A stretch of 38,460 nucleotides of DNA from Marinagarivorans algicola. Lineage in GTDB: Bacteria > Pseudomonadota > Gammaproteobacteria > Pseudomonadales > Cellvibrionaceae. A program made the position numbers and the translations under genes. The notes beneath the pieces were generated by a model. That model searched no databases, was not told the DNA's origin, and was given only the letters and a program-made list of their open reading frames with translations. The DNA is taken from contig NZ_LGAK01000033.1 in the NCBI RefSeq assembly GCF_001292705.1, forward strand, positions 1-38,460, in the 5' to 3' direction. This document shows, piece after piece, positions 7,242-17,306 of the stretch (position 1 is the stretch's first letter; each line of letters opens with the position of its first letter).

Positions 7242-9851
7242 TTAGCGGCATCTAAATGCGGCTTTATCAGCCATATTGGGTTCTATTTGAATGTTGGCAA
7301 AGCGCGCGCTTACCTTGCCGTTAGTCACAAAGCCCAGCGCTTCTACTATGTAGTTAATATCTAAGCCGGCCTCTTTAAAGCAGGCGACATCGACAGATAA
7401 TCGATTCCACTCGTTAACAGGTGCAGCGTTAAACTTGAGTGTGATATCTATTTTATGGCTTTTATTGGTATCGCTAGCTTGTAAATAGATGGGCTTTTGA
7501 GCTTTTGTTAAGCGGTAGACGTCAAAGGCAATAATCGAGTTATTATCAATATATTCGTTAAAATTAAGGGGTACATCGCTGACACGCAAGCTAATTTCAC
7601 CATTGCCTTTACCGCTCCATTTGACATCGATAGCATCGCCTTGAGTTTCTTGGTCGGCTTCACTGACGCTAATGATAGCGTTGTGGCTAATGAGGTTGTT
7701 TTCGTAGAGAGTCTTTTTACCTTTTGAGCCTACAAAAAGCTGCCATGGTTCGCGTGCTCGACCTTTAAATAAAGGTGTATTCATGATCAAATCGTCTAGT
7801 GCATTGCCGGGGTCTGTGTTTAATGTAGGAATATGTTTTTGTGTACTGGTGTAATTGAGGCCGTAACCAAATGGGAAGAGCGGGTCGTAGTCGTCGTCAC
7901 CCACATTCACCTCGTATTGATCTGGCGCTTTTGGCCAGCTAAGGGGTAAGGTACCGGTGAAGTCATAAGTCATCTTGCCTTGTTGGTCGGTAAACAGTAG
8001 GTCGGCAACTCCTGCGCCTTGACTACCGGGTAACCAAGCGGCTATAAAAGCATCGCTTGCGTTAATTTCACGGTTAAGCCATAACGGGCGACCAGAAATA
8101 AACACGCTAATGACTTTAATGCCTTGGGCCTTAAGTGTTTCCATCAGCTTTGCATCACTATGATCACCAGGCTGCCAAGCAAGAGTTTTAATATCGCCTT
8201 GCCATTCGGCATACGGTTTTTCACCAAAGACCATAATAGCGACATCGGGCTTTTGAGTGTATTCACCATTGGCTTGGTATTCGGCGTGACCGCCTGCGGC
8301 TTCAACGTGTGTTTTGATGCCTTGCCAAATTGATTTACCTTGCGGGAAGTCTTCGTTGGTTGTGCCGGTGCCTTGCCAAGAGATAGTCCAGCCGCCACTC
8401 TGACGGCCAATATCGTCAGCGGCACTGCCAGTCACTAGGACTCGGCTGTTGGGCTTGAGTGGTAGAGCGGCGTTATTATTTTTCAGTAATACAGCTGATT
8501 CTCGTACCGCTTGGCGAGCGAGTTGGATGTGTTCAGGTGCACCAAATAAAGCAGTATTACCTGCCAGTTGACGTGCTGAGGGCTTAGGTGCAGTCATAAT
8601 ACCTGCACGGAATTTACTGCGTAAAATACGACTCACAGCATCATCAATGTGAGACTCCGGTACTACACCATCGCGCACTTGTTGTACGGTATTGGTGATA
8701 AAGCTTTTCCAGTGCTCAGGAACCATAAACATATCGAGACCTGCCGCTATAGCTTCGGGGCAGTTATCGGGCTCGCAGCCATCGACTAAAGCGTGGCTAT
8801 TCCAGTCGCCCACAACAAAGCCATCAAAGCCCAGTTTGTTTTTGAGGATGTCTTTAATAAGGTATCGGTGGCCATGCATGCGTGTGCCTTGCCAGCTACT
8901 GTGCGATGCCATAATTGATAAAACACCTGATTCGATAGCGCTAAAGTAGCCCGGCGAATGAATATCGATCAGCTCTTGCTCGGTGGCTATATTGTCTGCG
9001 CGGTCAACGCCATCAACAGTGCCGCCGTCACCTACGTAGTGTTTGGCTGTAGCCAATAAGCGACGACCATCCATAAAAGTGCCGTCAGCAATAGAGCCTT
9101 GTAAGCCTTCGATAGCCGCTTGCCCCAATGAGGCAACCAAGGCCGCGTCTTCACTGTAGCCCTCATAGGTACGGCCCCAGCGGTCGTTACGTGTGACTGA
9201 GATTTCAGGAGCAAATGTCCAGTCTTTTCCCAGTACCATCGTTTCAATGGCCGTGACTTCACCAATTTTACGCACCAGCTCTGGATTGTTGGTTGCGCCT
9301 AAGCCAATGTTGTGAGGAAAAATAGTAGCTCCAATCACTTTGTTATGGCCGTGCACCGAGTCAGTCCCCCAAATTAAAGGAATAGGCAAACCACCATCGC
9401 TGGTGTCCATCGCGGCTTCATAAAAGGCATCAAGCTTGGCTAGCCAGTCATCGATTGTGGCAAATTTATTACCATCGAGGTAACTTCCGCCACCTTCTAA
9501 TACAGAGCCTAGATGATATTTTTTTACATCCTCGGGGGTGACAAAGCCGACTTCAGCCTGCGTCATTTGCCCCACTTTTTGCTCTAATGTCATTTGGCTA
9601 ACAATCGCGGCCACTTTTTTGTTGATGATAGCGGTTTGTGCGGGGTCAAAAGGCAGCTTTAAGGTGGGCCATAGTGCGGGATTGGTGTGAGTGACGGGGG
9701 TGTCTACTGCTGAGGCTTCTTCTTTTAAGGGCGGGTTGCTACAACTAACGATCAATAGCGTCGCTGCTGCGGTGGCTATAAAAACACCCAGCTTGGTGCT
9801 GGCAGTCAGTTTTTTATGGGGAATTTTTAGCGATTGCTGTGCGCCTGTCAT
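7242..9851 (-). CDS. GH3 exo-beta-glucanase/glucosidase lipoprotein (ExoP-like)
   Basis: Family 3 glycoside hydrolase that probably removes glucose from the non-reducing end of cello- or laminari-oligosaccharides at the cell surface or in the periplasm. The N-terminus has a lipobox-like IVSC (Cys37) after a hydrophobic stretch. The (beta/alpha)8 domain runs from about residue 75, with KHYVGDGG and the nucleophile Asp349 in GFVVGDWN. The alpha/beta sandwich domain follows from about 440. Residues from about 680 to 869 form a beta-rich C-terminal domain like that of Pseudoalteromonas ExoP (Exop_C). The length, 869 aa, matches ExoP-type enzymes (about 840). The ATG follows GAGAGGA. Single-gene unit with its own terminator. 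Exact linkage specificity cannot be read from sequence. Confidence 0.92.
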   Translation of the reverse strand: MTGAQQSLKIPHKKLTASTKLGVFIATAAATLLIVSCSNPPLKEEASAVDTPVTHTNPALWPTLKLPFDPAQTAIINKKVAAIVSQMTLEQKVGQMTQAEVGFVTPEDVKKYHLGSVLEGGGSYLDGNKFATIDDWLAKLDAFYEAAMDTSDGGLPIPLIWGTDSVHGHNKVIGATIFPHNIGLGATNNPELVRKIGEVTAIETMVLGKDWTFAPEISVTRNDRWGRTYEGYSEDAALVASLGQAAIEGLQGSIADGTFMDGRRLLATAKHYVGDGGTVDGVDRADNIATEQELIDIHSPGYFSAIESGVLSIMASHSSWQGTRMHGHRYLIKDILKNKLGFDGFVVGDWNSHALVDGCEPDNCPEAIAAGLDMFMVPEHWKSFITNTVQQVRDGVVPESHIDDAVSRILRSKFRAGIMTAPKPSARQLAGNTALFGAPEHIQLARQAVRESAVLLKNNNAALPLKPNSRVLVTGSAADDIGRQSGGWTISWQGTGTTNEDFPQGKSIWQGIKTHVEAAGGHAEYQANGEYTQKPDVAIMVFGEKPYAEWQGDIKTLAWQPGDHSDAKLMETLKAQGIKVISVFISGRPLWLNREINASDAFIAAWLPGSQGAGVADLLFTDQQGKMTYDFTGTLPLSWPKAPDQYEVNVGDDDYDPLFPFGYGLNYTSTQKHIPTLNTDPGNALDDLIMNTPLFKGRAREPWQLFVGSKGKKTLYENNLISHNAIISVSEADQETQGDAIDVKWSGKGNGEISLRVSDVPLNFNEYIDNNSIIAFDVYRLTKAQKPIYLQASDTNKSHKIDITLKFNAAPVNEWNRLSVDVACFKEAGLDINYIVEALGFVTNGKVSARFANIQIEPNMADKAAFRCR

Positions 9852-10102
9852 AAGCGTCCTCTCGTCTTATTTTATGGGGAGTTGCGGGTCACATTTTATA
9901 CAATTGTTTGATCAAGGCGAGCGAGTATAGCAGTCGCCTACCCATAAACGGCAAGTCTGGCTAGAGAATAGTTTATTTGACTATATGCGAAACCCCTTGG
10001 TCTGGATGCAATCGCCGGAGTGTTGTACAGCGTTAGCCACTTCGCCCTTAAGGTACAAAGTGACTAATAGCCCAGTGAGCACTTTTGTTCAATCGTTAGG
10101 CA

Positions 10103-13100
10103 TTACTTTTTTGTATCTAGCCCAAGGTTGGCCATGACGTATTCGCCCTTGGTGCGCTTTGTTTTTTTAGCCTCGACTAACATGACTCTCTGATGATCAA
10201 TGCCTTGCTCTACAATAACGCTTTGAATCGCTTTGGCTCTGTCTAGTGCCAGTGTGGTTAATTGCTCGTTCGCGATAGCTTCTTGTGTGATGAGCTGTTG
10301 CTTTAACGCTTTTGTGTATGCCAGTGCGTCCAGTGATTTATTATCTTCTTGAGTCATAAAGGATTGTTTAAATAACTTAAGGTCCTGCGATGTTTTGCGC
10401 TTTAAAAAGCCGCTTTCTAAAAATTTGACTGTTTTTTTAGCGGTTAATGCTTCGCTATCTATGGGGTAACCTAGTGCGAGTTCGGCATGGTGCATAAATT
10501 GCTGCTCTTGCAGTGCCGGTATATCGAGGTGCTCGGCAGAGGTTTTGGGCACTTTTAGTAGCAACTTTGGCCTTGCTTTCATGGCCTGGGCGAGTTTGTG
10601 TAGTTTTTCTTGTTCGGGAGGGCTGATATGGCTTGCTCCGGGTGTAAAGTTAACCTTACCAAATGCTTCGCTGTTGCCGCCAACAAGGCCCGATAGCAGC
10701 CTAAAAGGTGATGAAATGGCGCTGCTTAATATTTTTTTAAGAGCTTGCCCTAATACGCTAGCAACTGAAAATGATGGGTTGTTAATATCACCTGCAATCG
10801 GTAGATCTAGGGTGATTTTTTTGTCATTATCTTTGAGTAGGCCTATGGCTAAATCCAAGGGTAAATCTAAAGCCCCTGGTTGCTCGACGGATTCGCCTAA
10901 ATTAAATGTTCTTAAAATAATACTGTTACTGCCTTGTAGGGCACCGTTATTGAGTGTGTAGTTTAAATTTAAATCGAGTCGTCCATCGGTAATTTTGCGG
11001 CCTGCAAATTTAATGGCGTAAGGTGTAAAGTTCGGGACGTTAATGTTTTCAAATTTTAAACTGATATTTGAATTTTCCTCGAGGGCAAAGGGTGTCAATA
11101 TGCCTTCTATATTGAGCAGGCCATATTCATCCAGTTGTCCTTCAAGTTTTATATCGGTACTGGCTTTGCTGTGATTGTCGAGCGTAGAAATGCCACCATT
11201 GAGGTTATGTATTTTGGTCATAAATGGAAGCGGTAAGGATTCATCGGCAAAGTTACTGCTGCCGTTATTAATGGCAAAACTACCCATTTTAATATGATAG
11301 GGCAAGCTATTTTCTTTTAGCTCAGCGCTGGTTTCAGTACTGGGCGCTTGAGTTTCAACGGTGCTATCGCTTGCCTGATTAATCAGAAGGTGCTCGATAG
11401 AGGTTGTGCCATCTTGATTGATTTTGAAATCGATATAGGGCTTGTTAAGGATGATTTTTTGGACGGCTAGCGCATTACCGGTGGCTGAGGTTTCGAGCGC
11501 TTGTAAAGCGAGTAAGTCCCACGCCAATAGCGTTTTATTCTGGTTGGCCTCTAAAATTTTGAGCTGATTGATTGACAGCTCGCTATCAATCATAAAATTT
11601 TGTTGCTCTTGGCTTTCATCGCTTTTGACGTTTATTGTGGCATCGAGGCTGCCATCGGCGATAGCAATTTTGGCAAATTGTGCCGCGTAAGGCTGTAAGT
11701 GACTCAGCATCAGCTTTTGTATTTTAGTGGTAGTATTCAGTGCCGAAAACGGCATAGGAATAACATGCCCTTCGCCATCAATACGGCCACTTAGCAGTTC
11801 GAGGCCGTATTCAAAGTGAATACTGTGATGGTCTTTGAGTTGAAAGTCATTGATCGCCACATCGATATTATTTATGTGTTCAGCCGGTGCCGAAGGCGTC
11901 GCGGCATCGTCTATTTGTACCGCCCAATTGTTAAGTTCAAAGCGGCTGTTTGAGATGGTCCATGGAGTGTCTACGGGTGCTGCGTTTGCGGTAGCCGGTA
12001 CAGAGATAGGGCTTGGTGTGTTTATTTGATGTTTTTGTTTGTCGCTGTGTGGTTGGCCAGTTTGTGGTTGTGTGCTGGTAGGCTTGGTGACTGCTGCTTG
12101 AGCGCTGGAGGGTTCAAAGGCGAATTGTTGGGCAGCAAGCAATCGCTCGATATTGGTTTTGCCCTCTTTGTCTCTTGATAACCATAGCTGGCCGTTGTCG
12201 AGTGCGATTTTAGGCACGTCAATGATTTGCTTTGGCCATTGCACGCTGGCATCGCTGAGGGCAAATTTTTGCAAACGGTAGAGTGGTTTTTTACTGCCCC
12301 GCTCAATAAGACTTAGGTCATCGAGTGATACATGAATGTTGTTCAGTAAAACGCTAAAAGGGTTGGCGCTATTGTGGGGTGACTGGGTCAGTGAATAGTC
12401 GAGATCGGCATTAAAAAAGCCACTGTCGATGGCAACAATTAAAGAGTCTTGTAGGTAATCAGAGGCAATAACAGGGTAGGGGCCTTGAATATTGATATGG
12501 CCTTTGCTTGTAATGGGGCTTAAGTGAATGCTGCCTTGCCAAGTCACAGTAATACCTGACTGTCCTTTGAGGGCAATAGTGTGCAGGCCCGATTGCTCAG
12601 GCAGTGTGGATAGGGCATCAATATGAATATCCAATGGCCCTATGGTGTGATTAAACGGTGTTGCGGGTACTTGGTCGGTGATATCTAGCTGGCTGAGTTG
12701 TACATCGATATTGCGAATCAAAAAGCGCGGTAAAGCCGAGGGCTCTGCCGGTGGTGGCGCTGTGTTGGGTTCGGTGGCGGTGGCTTCCCATTGTTGAGCA
12801 AGGCGGTTTAAGGTGTTGTCGATTTCACTAAAGCGTTCAAACTGGCCGTGTAAGCCACTGAGCTTAATATGGTCTAGCGTCCAGGCTTGATTGAATAAAC
12901 TCACTGCCTCAAAGTCAATTGAGAACGATGCAAAGCCTATCAGCGGCTCGCGGCTTGTGTGTGAAAGTGCAAATTGATCAATGCGCACCTTAAAGGTGAA
13001 AGGGTTTATGCTGATTTTTTCAATGGTTAGATTGAGGCCTAAGCGTTGTTGTACGATGTTTTGTACTTGCGATTGAATAACGCGCGGAGCGATAAGGCCT

Positions 13101-13198
13101 AAGCCAATGCCGTAGATGGCGATTAAGCTTGCACTAATGAGTAGAATTCTTCGGCAGCGTCTTGGAAGTTTTTTTAGTGTCACAACGAGTGAATTCAT
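10103..13198 (-). CDS. DUF748 / AsmA-like inner-membrane-anchored giant protein
   Basis: Large envelope protein of the DUF748 type within the AsmA-like group, whose better-known members have bridge-like folds and are linked to lipid transport between membranes; this role is inferred here. One membrane anchor lies near residues 17-37 (ILLISASLIAIYGIGLGL), then repeated beta-rich stretches face the periplasm (for example DIDVQLSQLDI and later FAINNGSSNFADESLPLPF, a recurrent DUF748 phrase). A Pro/Thr/Gln-rich low-complexity linker lies near residues 360-410. The C-terminal part is helical and charged. It starts three bases after the stop of the exonuclease gene, so the two are surely co-transcribed, though no functional link is obvious. 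Confidence 0.85.
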   Translation of the reverse strand: MNSLVVTLKKLPRRCRRILLISASLIAIYGIGLGLIAPRVIQSQVQNIVQQRLGLNLTIEKISINPFTFKVRIDQFALSHTSREPLIGFASFSIDFEAVSLFNQAWTLDHIKLSGLHGQFERFSEIDNTLNRLAQQWEATATEPNTAPPPAEPSALPRFLIRNIDVQLSQLDITDQVPATPFNHTIGPLDIHIDALSTLPEQSGLHTIALKGQSGITVTWQGSIHLSPITSKGHINIQGPYPVIASDYLQDSLIVAIDSGFFNADLDYSLTQSPHNSANPFSVLLNNIHVSLDDLSLIERGSKKPLYRLQKFALSDASVQWPKQIIDVPKIALDNGQLWLSRDKEGKTNIERLLAAQQFAFEPSSAQAAVTKPTSTQPQTGQPHSDKQKHQINTPSPISVPATANAAPVDTPWTISNSRFELNNWAVQIDDAATPSAPAEHINNIDVAINDFQLKDHHSIHFEYGLELLSGRIDGEGHVIPMPFSALNTTTKIQKLMLSHLQPYAAQFAKIAIADGSLDATINVKSDESQEQQNFMIDSELSINQLKILEANQNKTLLAWDLLALQALETSATGNALAVQKIILNKPYIDFKINQDGTTSIEHLLINQASDSTVETQAPSTETSAELKENSLPYHIKMGSFAINNGSSNFADESLPLPFMTKIHNLNGGISTLDNHSKASTDIKLEGQLDEYGLLNIEGILTPFALEENSNISLKFENINVPNFTPYAIKFAGRKITDGRLDLNLNYTLNNGALQGSNSIILRTFNLGESVEQPGALDLPLDLAIGLLKDNDKKITLDLPIAGDINNPSFSVASVLGQALKKILSSAISSPFRLLSGLVGGNSEAFGKVNFTPGASHISPPEQEKLHKLAQAMKARPKLLLKVPKTSAEHLDIPALQEQQFMHHAELALGYPIDSEALTAKKTVKFLESGFLKRKTSQDLKLFKQSFMTQEDNKSLDALAYTKALKQQLITQEAIANEQLTTLALDRAKAIQSVIVEQGIDHQRVMLVEAKKTKRTKGEYVMANLGLDTKK

Positions 13199-13201
13199 GC
13201 G

Positions 13202-13825
13202 TTAGCTCCTACTCATTTGATATTTTTCGATGGTTGCTCTGACGCCACTTTTGGGGGATTTCGCAAGTTTACAGGCTAACTCAAAGGGTAGCTGTTCTAG
13301 ACCAAAGTCATCAAATAATTGCCTTTGCATCGCAAACCACAGTTGCGCAGTCATTTCGCAGTCATACAGTGCCCGATGGTACTCACCACTACTTTTAATA
13401 CCCGCGTATTTGACCAGTTCTCCTAACTTATAACTGGGCGCCTTAGGGAATACGCGTTTAGCCAATAGCATCGAGCAAGCAAATTTGCCATCAAAAGTTA
13501 AACCAAGCTCTGCTAGTTCGGCATCTAAAAAGCGTTTATCAAAGCTGGCGTTATGGGCAATTAATTGAGCGCCTTTAATAAAGGTGTGAAAACGACTCAT
13601 TTGTTGATAAATGGGTTGTGCCGTCGCAAGCATGGCATTGGTAATGCCGGTGTAGCGCGCGATAAAAGGGGAGATGGCAAAGTGGGGGTTCATCAGTGCG
13701 CTAAAACGCTCGATAATTTTATCGCCTTCTATACGTACAGCCCCCACCTCTATAACGCGATCGCCTTGCTTGGGGGATAGTCCGGTGGTTTCGAAGTCGA
13801 AAATAACTATGGGGCTTTGGGGCAT
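13202..13825 (-). CDS. DEDDh 3'-5' exonuclease (DnaQ/PolC epsilon-like)
   Basis: DnaQ-superfamily exonuclease that probably trims single-stranded DNA or RNA ends using two metal ions. The four acidic residues and histidine are visible: Asp10 and Glu12 in IFDFETTGL, Asp in HNASFDKRFLDAEL, and the final HxxxxD in EYHRALYDCEMT, which makes it the DEDDh type. At 207 aa it is a stand-alone nuclease domain without polymerase or helicase parts. The gene precedes the DUF748 gene by three bases. It differs from dnaQ itself in context and cannot be assigned to a named enzyme. Confidence 0.9.
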   Translation of the reverse strand: MPQSPIVIFDFETTGLSPKQGDRVIEVGAVRIEGDKIIERFSALMNPHFAISPFIARYTGITNAMLATAQPIYQQMSRFHTFIKGAQLIAHNASFDKRFLDAELAELGLTFDGKFACSMLLAKRVFPKAPSYKLGELVKYAGIKSSGEYHRALYDCEMTAQLWFAMQRQLFDDFGLEQLPFELACKLAKSPKSGVRATIEKYQMSRS

Positions 13826-14017
13826 AGCTGAGGCCTTAAACGGTTTGAGTCGGTTGCCTTAGCGGAGGCCTTTAAAGCATTGCACTGTGCAGTGATGAGG
13901 GCTTACGAATTTCGCTAAGGGAGTCAATAATGAGAGCATACAAATAGTTATTTAATACAGATGCATAAGCTATGTATTGATGCTCGAGGTTAATACACGG
14001 AGGTTAATCTGGCGAGA

Positions 14018-14545
14018 CTAAAAAGTGTGCGGTTTATTTTTACGGCGCGCTTGCCAGCGGCTAATAACTTGCCAGCGCCATAACCATTGCACCGCCAAAT
14101 AGCTTAGTCCGCCAAAGCCAATACCAAAACTAAAGCTGCCGACGACAAAGGGGAGCCAAGCTTCAGCTAAAAAGCTTTTAAACCAAGCCCAATTCGCTTG
14201 GAAGGTAATATCGGCAATAGGCATTTGTAACATCCAACTACCGGTCACATACGCGCTATAGTAAATAAAAGGAAACGTCAGTGGGTTACTCACCATCACG
14301 CACGCTAGTGCAATAGGAAGATTAAAGCGTAGCCATAGCGCTAAAATAGCGATGGCTGGAATATGACCTACGGGTAAAGGAAAAAAACCAATGAATAAAC
14401 CAAAAAAGCACGCGCTAGAGACCGAAAAGCGCGTCATATGGAAAAGGTTAGGGTCGTGTAAAAGCTTACCCAAAAAACGCAGGCGTCGGCTAGTTTTTAG
14501 AGTGTTAGGGTCAGGTGACCAGCGTTTGAATAACTTCCGTGGCAT
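14018..14545 (-). CDS. DUF2062 membrane protein
   Basis: Small inner-membrane protein of unknown function in the DUF2062 family. The family signature is the hydrophobic run with GLFIGFFPLPVGH and the polar-proline motif NPLTFPFIYY; three or four membrane segments are likely. A basic N-terminus (PRKLFKRW) and C-terminus (RWQARRKNK) suggest both ends are cytoplasmic. As I recall the gene commonly lies next to comEC in pseudomonads; here it is divergent from comEC, with a 140-180-base spacer between. Confidence 0.85.
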   Translation of the reverse strand: MPRKLFKRWSPDPNTLKTSRRLRFLGKLLHDPNLFHMTRFSVSSACFFGLFIGFFPLPVGHIPAIAILALWLRFNLPIALACVMVSNPLTFPFIYYSAYVTGSWMLQMPIADITFQANWAWFKSFLAEAWLPFVVGSFSFGIGFGGLSYLAVQWLWRWQVISRWQARRKNKPHTF

Positions 14546-14651
14546 GGGCTTCGCGCTATTAACATCAAGCTTTAAGTATAGAAGCTAAATAAAACTTCCG
14601 TAAAGGTGCGTCATTATGCCGCTAAAGGGAGTAACCGCCTAGCGGCAATTG

Positions 14652-14663
14652 GAGTCATGACTC
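14652..14663. promoter_or_regulatory. Perfect 12-bp palindrome in the comEC leader region
   Basis: GAGTCATGACTC is its own reverse complement. It lies between the divergent DUF2062 and comEC genes, beside a 7-bp stem GCCGCTA / TAGCGGC (14618-14646). It could be an operator, but no regulator is recognised. Confidence 0.3.
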
Positions 14664-14687
14664 AACAAATAAAACAGGGAGTGCTGG

Positions 14688-14729
14688 ATGTTTAAGAGCT
14701 TTTGGGTGTTTGAGGTGTTTTTTTGTTAA
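14688..14729 (+). other. Short ORF with strong ribosome site overlapping the comEC start
   Basis: ATG at 14688 is preceded by CAGGGAG and opens a 13-codon frame (MFKSFWVFEVFFC) that ends in TAA at 14727-14729, over the comEC start at 14723. A run of seven T residues (14718-14724) lies inside. One extra T, or a slip back by one base on the Phe codons, would join this ATG in frame to comEC. It is either a coupled leader ORF, the true comEC start read by slippage, or a one-base sequencing error. Confidence 0.4.
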
Positions 14730-17167
14730 AGGTGCTCGCCGCAGCTGGCGGTTTAGGTCATGTCGTACTCTATTCGGCATTGCCGAGCTTTTGGGGCATA
14801 TTAGCAGGGTGTTTGGGGCTCGCGGTTGCTTTGGCGCATCGGGGTCGTATGCATCGATGCATAAAAACTGCGCTGCTATACAGTGCTATTTTTAGCGTTG
14901 CAGCGGCTGTGGGAGTGTGGCAATTACAAGCACTTATGGCGAATGTTTTACCTCATACGCTCGATAAGCAACGTATCCCTGTGCAGTTTGTTATCACACA
15001 TATGGGGGCCCAGAGCTCACGTTATCAGCAATTTGAGGCCGTATTACTCGGGGGCGAGCCTGTGGCGTCAACCATGTCGGGCTATCGCTTTGCCGGTAAA
15101 AAAGTGCGTCTTAGTTGGTACCATTCAACAGCATCATTGCCGCCGCGCTTGGTTGTGGGGCAGCGGTGGCAAGCCGAAGTCACTTTGCGCCGACCTCGCG
15201 GGTTGTCTAATCCAGGAGGTTTTGATTACGCTGCTTGGCTATTGGCGCAAGGGTATAGCGCAACAGGCTACTTGAGCACCGACCCAACAACGCGATGGGT
15301 GGCGACCCAGCCGCTAAGCGTACTCATGCGATTGCGCCAACACCTATCTGCACAGTTAAGTGCTTTGCCTAGCGAAGGGCCTGTTATGCATAGCATGCGC
15401 TTTTTTAAGGCGTTATTGCTGGGTTCTCGTGATGAACTCAATACGGATGACTGGCAAGTATTACAGGCAACAGGGACGGTGCATTTAATGGCTATTTCGG
15501 GTTTGCATGTGGGCTTGGTAGCCGCTATTGGCTTTGCCATCGGCTTGTTTATACACCGCTTAGGGTTGTGGAGTATAAGCCGTTACTGTTATAGCAAGGC
15601 GAGCGTATGGGGGTACCGGTTGTTGCCCGCGCTGATGGCCATAAGCTTTGCTGCAGGTTATGCCTTACTGGCAGGCTTTGCCGTGCCTACACGCCGAGCA
15701 CTAATAGCGGTGGTATTGCTTAATATTGCTTGGAGTTTGGGGGTGCGATTTGCCCCTAGCCATTTATTGTCTTTAGCCTTATTGCTGGTGGCTTGGAGTG
15801 AGCCCTTTGCTTGGCTGCAAGCTGGGTTTTGGCTATCGTTTGCGGCAGTCACGTTATTGCTGCTCAAATTTAATGGTTATTTATATGCGCGCAGTGCCGC
15901 TTATGATGAACTGAGCCCAAGCAGACAAAAGTTTGCGCTGTGGCGCCAACGAGTGGGCCTTGGGATAGCGATGCAGGGATTACTCTCACTGGCCATGTGT
16001 TTACCTTTATGGTTATTGGGTTTTCCGGCGAGCGGGTTGTCGCCGATAGCGAATATGATTGCTGTACCTTTGGTGGCACTCGTATTTGTACCTGGTTTGT
16101 TACTGTGGATCCCCGTCAGTTTTACGCCTCTTGGTGAGCCTTTACTACGACTACTTGGAGGCGCATTTGATGGGTTTTGGTGGGGACTGACTCAGTTGGC
16201 ACATTGGCCCGCCGGTTTACTCTGGCCAAGTTTTGCTTTTGAGGGGTTGTGGGCTGTGGTTGGATTGGCCTTGCTCTTCATTAGCTGTGTCTTTATTGTG
16301 TTGCCACGCAGTAACGCTTTGCCTGTTGGCACCTTAGCGATATTGGCGCTATTGCTCTTTGGTGGCGAGCACAAGCCTAAGCACTTTAAAATGACCGTTT
16401 TAGATGTAGGGCAAGGCTTAGCGGTAGTCACGAACACGCCGCGTGCACCGGCCTTAATATTTGATACTGGCGCGGCATTCGGTGAGCGCTTTAATGCTGG
16501 CGCACAGATTATTGCGCCTTACTTGAGGCGCAATGCGATTAACCGCATGGCTATCATGGTGAGTCATGGCGATGCCGATCACAAAGGTGGCTTAGCACCC
16601 TTATTACAGTATTTTGATCCTGTCGCGCTTTGGAGCGGTGAGCACTTTAATGGTTTACCCCAGCAGGCCAAGCCTTGCTATGCCGGGCAGCACTGGCAAT
16701 GGGGTGATGCGCGCTACACGGTATTGTGGCCTCAGCGCAATCACCCTCAGGGAGTTATAGCGGAGGTTAAGCCTGTTTCAAGTAATAATCGTTCGTGTGT
16801 TCTGCTGATTGAGTATGCTGGGTGGGTCTTTTTGCTGCCCGGTGATATTGATAAAACTGTAGAGCAGGCACTGCTTAGGCAACAAATATTACCATCGGTC
16901 GACGTCTTGATTGCACCGCATCACGGTAGTAAAACCTCTTCGAGCAGTGCTTTTTTACGTGCGTTAAAACCGCGCCATATTGTAGTGAGTGCGGGCTTTA
17001 AAAGCCGTTATGGTCATCCGCATGCCGATGTTATTGCGCGTTATCAGGCGCTGGATGCTAAGGTATGGAATACCGCAGAGCATGGCGCGGTGAGCTTTAT
17101 CGTTAACACTGAAGGTCAAATGACAGTGCAAGCCGAGCGTTTAGTGAATCCTAAAATATGGCATTAA
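14723..17167 (+). CDS. comEC: ComEC/Rec2 DNA-uptake channel protein
   Basis: Inner-membrane channel that passes single-stranded DNA into the cell during natural transformation. Domains in order: N-terminal membrane segments and an OB-like DUF4131 part (about 1-200); the Competence domain with GTVHLMAISGLHVGLVAA (about 250-520, many membrane helices); and a C-terminal metallo-beta-lactamase-like domain from about 550, with DVGQGLAVV, SHGDADHKGG, LLPGDID and APHHGS. At 814 aa it is full length. The frame is closed by stops upstream, and the first possible start is TTG at 14723, with GAGGTG five bases before it. The ATG of the preceding short ORF, with a better ribosome site, would be in frame with one more T. 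Together with comF in this window it suggests competence genes are present, though pilus genes are not in view. Confidence 0.93.
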   Translation: MLKVLAAAGGLGHVVLYSALPSFWGILAGCLGLAVALAHRGRMHRCIKTALLYSAIFSVAAAVGVWQLQALMANVLPHTLDKQRIPVQFVITHMGAQSSRYQQFEAVLLGGEPVASTMSGYRFAGKKVRLSWYHSTASLPPRLVVGQRWQAEVTLRRPRGLSNPGGFDYAAWLLAQGYSATGYLSTDPTTRWVATQPLSVLMRLRQHLSAQLSALPSEGPVMHSMRFFKALLLGSRDELNTDDWQVLQATGTVHLMAISGLHVGLVAAIGFAIGLFIHRLGLWSISRYCYSKASVWGYRLLPALMAISFAAGYALLAGFAVPTRRALIAVVLLNIAWSLGVRFAPSHLLSLALLLVAWSEPFAWLQAGFWLSFAAVTLLLLKFNGYLYARSAAYDELSPSRQKFALWRQRVGLGIAMQGLLSLAMCLPLWLLGFPASGLSPIANMIAVPLVALVFVPGLLLWIPVSFTPLGEPLLRLLGGAFDGFWWGLTQLAHWPAGLLWPSFAFEGLWAVVGLALLFISCVFIVLPRSNALPVGTLAILALLLFGGEHKPKHFKMTVLDVGQGLAVVTNTPRAPALIFDTGAAFGERFNAGAQIIAPYLRRNAINRMAIMVSHGDADHKGGLAPLLQYFDPVALWSGEHFNGLPQQAKPCYAGQHWQWGDARYTVLWPQRNHPQGVIAEVKPVSSNNRSCVLLIEYAGWVFLLPGDIDKTVEQALLRQQILPSVDVLIAPHHGSKTSSSSAFLRALKPRHIVVSAGFKSRYGHPHADVIARYQALDAKVWNTAEHGAVSFIVNTEGQMTVQAERLVNPKIWH

Positions 17168-17241
17168 TCAGCGCTTATTGACCTTGTTTAATTATTATTG
17201 AGAGGTAAATAAGAGTTATTTGATAGTAAACGTATTCGGTA

Positions 17242-17270
17242 GTAACCCGAGTAAAAAAATCGGGTATGAT
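17242..17270 (+). promoter_or_regulatory. Probable exbB promoter
   Basis: TATGAT at 17265-17270 matches a -10 element and is followed after seven bases by purines and then the exbB ribosome site AGGAG (17294-17298). No good -35 is seen at the right distance. A small inverted repeat ACCCGA / TCGGGT overlaps the region. Confidence 0.4.
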
Positions 17271-17306
17271 ACGCGACCAATAATAATGACCCCTTAGGAG
17301 TGTCTG

